This document shows positions 57,781-64,000 of a stretch of 64,000 bases of DNA, piece after piece (position 1 is the first letter of the stretch; every line of letters begins with the position of its first letter). A program made the position numbers and the translations under genes. The stretch is taken from positions 124,001 to 188,000 of the forward strand of contig VTFK01000209.1 in the NCBI GenBank assembly GCA_009617715.1. Direction: 5' to 3'. The stretch is from Plectrocnemia conspersa (lineage: Eukaryota > Arthropoda > Insecta > Trichoptera > Polycentropodidae). The notes beneath the pieces were generated by a model. The model was not told where the DNA came from. It did no database searches and worked only from the letters and a program-made list of their open reading frames with translations.

Positions 57781-59528
57781 CGCGATTAGTTTACTAATTC
57801 TAAACCAGTTAACGGCGTTTCAATATCTATAACTGCCGTCTTTGCCGTTTATAACTTCGATTTATTATCGCACGGTGCGTATCGATTAATAATAGCAATA
57901 AAAATTTGTTAAGGTGAATTTATAGCGAGCTTAAGATTTAATAACACTCAAGTCACGTATGATGTATAACACTGAAAGACTGTTGGAATTAATTCGGTGA
58001 CTAGTTAAATGGCTGACTCTTTTTATTATAATATTTTGTAATTTGGTACCTGGATAATTATTTAATTACAACAATATAATACAGTTCAGTATCGAGCCTT
58101 TGAACTACAAATATTTTTTATTTAAGTATATTTTGCATAACTATTTCACCTTTATAAACGAACAATACTTATATATGCCTATCAATGTAAAAGTTAATAT
58201 AATCAATTTCTCGGTTCTATTGATACTCCCAAAGCGAATAAGCTACCAGTTATTTACTTAAGATCTTTAAAAAATGATCACAGCATAAACTCTATTACAC
58301 AGTTGAAAATTTAAGATTTATAAAATATATGCAATGTAACATGGGTGATTGTGAAGATATTTTTGTTCAAACATGATTGAGGAAACGATCTTGGTTCATA
58401 TTTTAAAGCGAATGTGTGCATTTACAGAAGTCCATGACTACAAATATATTAAAATAACAGTCGCTCAGTGTGCCATGAGTTGACATGAAATATGAATGCT
58501 TATCTAGTGATCAAATTAATGGCACATAAGCTGAGCCTCCAAAACACTTTTATACAGACTGAAGTATTAAAGAAAAACTAATGAAAACTAATTTTTGTAT
58601 TCAGTTTCAATTATCCTTATATTGTCACGAGATTAAATAACTATTTGTACGCGAAAAGAAATATTTATGAGAATATAAAAATGATGGACTAACAGGTAAA
58701 ATTGCTGTGAGAAGAAAACTTATTAGAACCAAATTGAGGGGATTAAAATTAATCATAAGATTATGAATGTGGCAGATGTGTAATGAAAGTGAACATGATA
58801 TACTCGTATGAATTATCATGCTTATAATATATTAGTACAATTTATAAAAATGACAGGACGACGATTTGTAATGGTTTGCGGTTTTCATCGCGTAACTCTT
58901 AACCACAATCGCTTTACATATTTGTATTATAAAAAAACAGATAGGATATATACATAATTAAATTTCCAGACGATATTTATATCAACGTAACAGAGGCGTT
59001 ACACATGAATAGTAAGAAAAATATACAAATTGCTTTTTAGACAATTTTTCTCAAAGAATCTGTAGACATACAATTTTTACCCTTAATATTTTCCAAAGAC
59101 TCTAAATTAATTTAAAATAATTATACCTATAACATAAACATAATTTTGTGAATATGAAAACATTTTAGGTTAATTAACAATGAGTAACTAAATAAGTAAG
59201 ACTATGTGTCGGTGCGAGCGACCGCAAGCAAAATATTTTTCTTCTGGAAAAACATATTTTATACAGTGTCTAATATTTCTTTTTCCAGTTCCTGGCCAAA
59301 GCCATCCACCTGGGTAAAAAAATATATTTTAAGATTATCATCGATATACTATTTCAGTGACAATAGTTGTCGTTCATGATCTTCACAATAAGATAAGAAT
59401 CAAATAGGAATATAATGTCAGTTAATGTTTTCGCACTACTCGCTTATAATTTAGGGCTTTGCGTTCATGATCTCACATTTCACTTTGAAAACTCCTCGCT
59501 TTGCACTTGAAACTGTACCAACAATTAC
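57781..59528. other. AT-rich stretch, nothing recognised
   Basis: No element ends, repeats or frames supported. Confidence 0.4.
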
Positions 59529-59676
59529 CAGTACGGTGAGATACATTCCCTTTCGCTCGCTCGCGTGTTGAATAAGAAGAAGTGGGTGTGCGAAACGCTT
59601 GTAACGCACGCCCTTATCTCTCACTCACTCTCGTCACTAGCGAGCGAAAGGGAATGCATCTCACCGTACGTGCCTG
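59529..59676. mobile_element. hAT MITE, 148 bp, with 8 bp target duplication
   Basis: Inverted ends CAGTACGGTGAGATACATTC and (reverse complement) CAGGCACGTACGGTGAGATG; the 31 bp arms at 59531-59561 and 59639-59669 differ at one base. Duplication ACAATTAC at 59521-59528 and 59677-59684. The right end carries a few extra bases. Confidence 0.88.
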
Positions 59677-59924
59677 ACAATTACCAACCACTGTCTTTAA
59701 ATAACATTATATAATAATATTTAAACGAGCATAAAAAATCATTACAAATTGCCCCCTTGTCTCGAAAACAGTGCATAAAATTTTCTTGGATAAATAAAAC
59801 TAATTGAACCGAAACTCTGACGCAAAAAATCGAAACAAACTCATATTTTTATTGTAGCTACGAATTATTTTACTATCAAAAATCTTTCATCTTGCAAATG
59901 ACCAAAACAGCGAGAACACGAACA

Positions 59925-60070
59925 CTCGGTAACGAGCGTTCCCACTGCGACGGCATCGACACCGTTTTATTGCTTTTGACGTGAATTTTTGCCTTCTGAG
60001 AAGTGATAATTGTTTTTGCGCTCTCCTATTGACCAAAATTCTGTTTGAATATACTTCGATCAGTCCATAG
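59925..60070 (+). repeat. repeat family A copy
   Basis: GCGTTCCCACTGCGACGGCA, TTTTATTGCTTTTGACGTGA, CTTCTGAGAAGTGATAATTG, GCGCTCTCCTATTG. Confidence 0.7.
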
Positions 60071-60244
60071 TAATATCGGTAAGGATAGCAATCGTATTTT
60101 TAAAACATAGTGTAATATCAAAATGCAGACAAACTGTGGAGCAATATGTGAAATGCGATGTCTATATGTACTTATTCTATCGCTTATTTTCCCCTGAGAG
60201 TAAATATATATATATATATTACTACTCATAGAAATGCTAAAATC

Positions 60245-60415
60245 ATATAATTTTTCTGGCACCTGCCAGATAATTTATATTTTCACTGGTAAAAATATAT
60301 ATCTTCTGATGAAAATGTATACCGATCTGATTTTACTGAAATAAGATATTTAAAAAAATATTTTCGGGATAGATTCGAGACTATTTTTTCTAGATTTTTT
60401 TTAGAAATAACCACA
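60245..60415 (+). repeat. repeat family F, copy 4
   Basis: CCTGCCAGATAATTTATATT, TCACTGGTAAAAATATATAT, GATTTTACTGAAAT, TTTTCGGGATAGATTCGAGA. Confidence 0.65.
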
Positions 60416-60429
60416 TGAAACTGAATGTA

Positions 60430-61010
60430 TTATATATTTATTTTGCTGCATTAAATCCAGATGTCAAACTGTCGATAATAAAATTTATAAAAACACTGAT
60501 TTTTCATTATTTCTTTGCTTTACAGACAATACTGACTTCTATTGAAACTAGGTATTCGATCTGAGTTTTCAGATCGAATACCTAAATTTACTGCTACTAA
60601 TTTACATTCGTTGAATATTTCCTCTCATGTCTAATAGTTTTTAAACAGTCAAAAAGCAATAAAGTCAAAAATAATTTGCAAACAAATTTTAACACAAACA
60701 GAGCCACGTACAATCTGTCCCTTTGAATAATAATGTTTATTGTTAAAGTACTACATAGAAAGTGAGTGCTTTTGAAAGCAATCTTTCGCTCCTTTTATTT
60801 ATTGTATAATATGTAGAAAAAATGGCTAAAGGAACTTATGTATATCTGAAATACATCAGTATATAGGTACATCTCAAACAACTGTAGCTTAGTTCAGATT
60901 CATTATTTGAGGTCGGTTTTTCTTTTTTTTTTAATAATATATTCTTGCTAAGATTTTTTCCAGATATTTTTCCATTTTTTCCTTCCCCATCCCCCTTTTG
61001 GCAGGTCTGG
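60430..61010 (+). repeat. repeat family C, copy 3 (most complete)
   Basis: Contains all blocks listed for 12430-13010 plus the middle blocks of 52545-52800. It also has a perfect 16 bp hairpin TAGGTATTCGATCTGA (60549-60564) / TCAGATCGAATACCTA (60569-60584) with a GTTT loop, absent from copy 1. Confidence 0.7.
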
Positions 61011-61021
61011 CTGCACTTGTT

Positions 61022-61902
61022 GTAGAGTACGCTAGGGATAAGGATTCCGGTTTGTTATTGTGTGCGTGAACTGTGTGGCTCAAAACAATTTCGCTCAGAA
61101 TATTTAATTTTTTTATTTTAAAAGAAAATATATGTTTATTTAACATACATACATCTGAGCTTAGTTGGAAATTTCAACGGACAATTAAAAATATATTATA
61201 TAATCGAAGAAACCAGACATTGATGTCATTAATTAAATATTTGCAAAATTCAAAATCTTTCACTAGTCAAAAAAATAATGAAGTCTTTAGCTATTCTTCA
61301 AAAGCAAAAAAAAATATATAATGGGGAAAGAAATTATTGGCAGAATGTTTAATGGCTCGACGACTCTATTAAATCATTAAAATCCATTGAATAAATTAAA
61401 AAATTATCATTGACGCAACGATATGAATAATAACTTTTTTAAGCCTTACAGAGAATAGTATAAAAAAACCAACAACGTACGGATTAATGGAAAAATAATT
61501 AAAATATTTTAATCCACGGGTAAGAGAACGAATAACTTACAGTGTATATTTGAAGCCTTGATATCAATTAACCCAGATATGCCCAAGAAATTTTGTTCTC
61601 TTAAAATTTAATTTATAAATTAAAAGCAGTGGCACGAGTTTAGTGACCTACCCATGGGACAGTGGGCATATCTGGGGTTTAAACCAATATCAACACAAAA
61701 TTATTTAAAATGAATCACTAGAGAAGATCGAACTTTTGTGCCACACTGCACTTTAATGACGAATTCCAGCGTTGACGAATCAGCTACTGTCCTTAAAAGA
61801 GAAAGCGAGACAACGAAGTACACGCTACATCGCTTCTCCCTCTCATATACATGTACACACACACGATAACAAACCGGCATCCTTATCCCGAGCGTACTCT
61901 AC
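61022..61902. repeat. 43 bp inverted repeat pair enclosing 0.8 kb
   Basis: Arms 61022-61064 and 61860-61902 match at 40 of 43 positions (right arm GATAACAAACCGGCATCCTT). Could be terminal repeats of an element or two opposed copies of a repeat. The enclosed DNA includes the TTAA MITE at 61572-61678 and otherwise AT-rich sequence with no gene. Confidence 0.55.
61572..61678 (-). mobile_element. piggyBac-derived MITE, 107 bp
   Basis: Between TTAA at 61568-61571 and 61679-61682. Ends CCCAGATATGCCC and GGGCATATCTGGGG. Left third matches the right end of the relic at 51235-51273 in reverse complement; right third matches the left end at 49633-49690. It is therefore an internal deletion derivative of that element. 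Confidence 0.92.
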
Positions 61903-62550
61903 TTATTGTTGCGATATAAACGCACGTGTTGTCATGGAACACACATCCCAAAACCATTGGTTTCATCAACAGTGACTTAATGATTCGTAGAAAACAAATT
62001 GTGGTTGCAGGTGTTCTTTCACACTCGCGAGCCTGTGTTATTCACTTCTCAAAGAGCATCGTAAGCTGTTCAGACTTTAAATACAACGTCAATGACCAAA
62101 AGCGAATGGCGCATCGAACAGTGCCTAGATTAGTTGAAAATAAAATAAAAACGTATCGGATGAGTAACGAGCGCGGCTTGCGCTCCTACTCGGAATTCGT
62201 GTGGGAACAACCCCAGCTTTTGATGTTTTCGTTATTAGAAATCCGGATATAAAGGGAAATTAGTCTTGTGTCATTATCACCTGCTGGTGGACATCATGGG
62301 CGTCTTATGGGCGGACGACGGCGTCGTCGTCGGAAGTGTACACCTGTCTTTATAAATAACGTCCGACTGGTGGCTTTTCCACAGTCTCGATTTAGTCGAC
62401 GAGTGTCGTGTGTTTTTCACGTGTTTCAAAAACGAATAAAAACGTACTTCACTCGTATCGGCGTAAAATTCGAAAGTTTATATAGATTTTTGCGCGACGA
62501 CCGTTAAGTCGTTTGCTTTGTGCGCGACCCAAATGCGAACTCTATTAGCG
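61750..62550. promoter_or_regulatory. higher-GC block, candidate regulatory element
   Basis: CpG-rich block with CACGTG at 61923-61928 and 62418-62423, CACCTG at about 62280 and 62340, and TGTGGGAA (CSL consensus) at 62200-62207. The 108-codon frame at 61926-62252 has no domain and overlaps others. Confidence 0.3.
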
Positions 62551-62834
62551 CTCCTTTGAACTTTACGTAGTGTTAAAATATTGTCGTAAATCTTACTATT
62601 TTAAACGCGGCTTATATTTAAGTAAAGTAGCTATTTGTTGCGTCTATTAAATCAAAAACATGCGGTTATTAATAACTTCAATCAACACAATGTATGAATT
62701 TATAAAATAATATATTATTTTTTTTCTAAAAATATAACATCGAACTACTAAAAATAAATACGTGGCAACATAATATAAATACAAAACTAAAGAGGACTTC
62801 CATAACTACGAAAACAATAATACATAAGAAGAAT

Positions 62835-62854
62835 CTGAACCTGAACCTGAACCT
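62835..62854. repeat. CTGAAC hexanucleotide microsatellite
   Basis: Three full tandem CTGAAC units plus two bases, just upstream of the LINE relic. Confidence 0.7.
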
Positions 62855-62899
62855 ACATATTGGAATTACTGTAAAAATGTTTTTACGTCCGAAGCAAAA

Positions 62900-63524
62900 A
62901 ATGGTTTAGGGCAAACACAAAGAAATAGAAATAAGGAATAGTTCGATACAGAATGCCACGATGCAACCAGAGAAAAATGGCTGACTAAATATCTTACAAA
63001 AACATCTGCTGAAAACTACAAATTACTGCGCAGAAAGGAAAAAAATAACCACAGAAATAAAATACGACAAAGCGATAAACAGACACTGAACGATATGAAA
63101 CAGCTCATAAAGAGCAATAATAGTCGATTATTTAATCGTAAAGCTAACTATAATATATTGGGAGAGAGTTAAAACGATAAAGAAGGAACCATCATAACTG
63201 ATAAAACAAAGATCTTAGGTAAGTGCATTTAGACGACCTGTTAAACGATGGAGAGAGAACTACTTTGAAGAGACACAAACAAATATCTCATGTGGTGATG
63301 AGCCCTGTCAGAAGGAAGTAAACAAAGCGTTATTGCATATTAAAAAACAATAAATCACCAGGTACATACAATATTTCTGCAGAGATGCTAAAAAGAGTTT
63401 TCTGTAACACATACACAAAATTATTAAAAATATTTGGCAATATGAAAACATACCCTTTAAATGGAATATAAGAATTAAATGTCTAATACATAAGAAGGGT
63501 GAACCATTGATATGTTCAAACTAT
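62900..63524 (+). pseudogene. non-LTR retrotransposon ORF2 relic (linker and start of RT)
   Basis: About 62940-63140 reads FDTECHDATREKWLTKYLTK, ENYKLLRRKEKNNHRNKIRQ and NDMKQLIKSNNSRLFNRK, the basic linker of insect LINE ORF2. About 63335-63390 reads LKNNKSPGTYNISAEMLKRV, RT block 0/1. About 63480-63520 reads KKGEPLICSNYG, the start of the C-NYR block. Several stops. Sequence similarity is lost at about 63524 where a different element begins. Clade not assigned. Confidence 0.8.
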
Positions 63525-64000
63525 GGATTATAATACCGGTAATACCGGTATTGGGGCAAAAATTGCCCTTCGGTACTACCGGTATTACAATTTTTTTTTT
63601 TTTTGATATCCGTACATCTTATTTGTTGAAAACGATATCCATGAAAACGATGATGCACATATTGCTTGAAAGTATAAGCTGAGAATAAAATGATGGTCAT
63701 TGTAGGGGATTATCCGAAGTAGTTTTATCGTGGTAAGATATCAAAGTAGAATAATATTATTCCTTTTATTTCCAGATGGTCAAAATATCGGCGCAAATTA
63801 TAAAAATTTAATTTAACATTATTTTTGTACGATATGCGCAAAGTTTCAATATAAAAATAATACATTTGCTTTATCTCAGGCAAGTATAACGGTACCTAGC
63901 AGTTCCCAAGAATTCTAAATGTTTCCTTTTTATGATAGGGATGGCTGGTGAAGTGAAAACAAAAACAGGTATTGCAAACACGAAATTCTTTCTACTATTT
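63525..64000 (+). mobile_element. element with TACCGGTA-rich terminus, truncated by window end
   Basis: Begins ATAATACCGGTAATACCGGT; also TACTACCGGTATTAC at about 63571. Interrupts the LINE. ACCGGTATT-rich ends are common in insect hAT-type elements. No coding domain seen in the visible 476 bp. Confidence 0.45.

Noticed and set aside
53496..62207. Su(H)/CSL sites TGTGGGAA at 53496 and 62200 as evidence of Notch input
   Set aside because: About two matches of this quality are expected by chance in 64 kb on both strands; kept only as notes in the island entries.
1..64000. CRISPR arrays, rRNA genes, operons or prokaryotic features
   Set aside because: None seen. The content is eukaryotic (spliced gene, mariner, piggyBac, hAT and LINE relics), and no regularly spaced repeat-spacer pattern occurs.

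Overview
The window looks like insect nuclear DNA. It is AT-rich (roughly two thirds A+T by eye) and gene-poor, and it is packed with decayed DNA transposons, short non-autonomous elements and LINE fragments of insect type. The only host gene I can support is extra macrochaetae (emc), the insect Id-type HLH protein, on the + strand. Its first coding exon is 31461-31826, followed by a 7652 bp intron and a 13-codon last exon at 39479-39517 (134 residues in total). I cannot name the order or species from the sequence alone.

Layout. 1-31 kb is upstream of emc: relic hAT transposase copies (0.5-1.6 kb and 14.6-15.35 kb), a pogo/Tigger relic (6.6-7.6 kb), a degenerate AT-rich tandem array (about 17.95-19.0 kb), a LINE endonuclease relic (about 25 kb) and a full-length but dead mariner (27.6-28.9 kb). 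31.1-40.2 kb is emc with its TATA promoter, first exon, repeat-bearing intron, last exon and 3' UTR. 40-64 kb is downstream: pogo-like and hAT MITEs, a LINE reverse-transcriptase scrap (45.1 kb), a piggyBac-like relic with its own deletion derivative inserted inside it (49.6-51.3 kb), several hAT MITEs, and a LINE at 62.9-63.5 kb that is broken by another element running off the window.

Scattered through the AT-rich matrix are about 17 islands, 0.2-1.8 kb long, with higher GC and CpG and no convincing coding signal. Around a developmental regulator in a gene desert these are the best candidates for emc enhancers, but that is inference. The window holds at least 30 copies of the palindromic E-box CACGTG, several in tight clusters. 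It also holds a perfect inverted pair of CAGGTAG (Zelda-type) sites 1.7 kb upstream of the emc TATA box, and a pair of palindromic TTGCGCAA (C/EBP-type) sites in the emc intron.

I did not find an undescribed multi-gene system. The most informative signals are the regulatory-site architecture around emc and a well-resolved transposon history: nested insertions, an intragenomic empty site, and MITEs traceable to their parent element.
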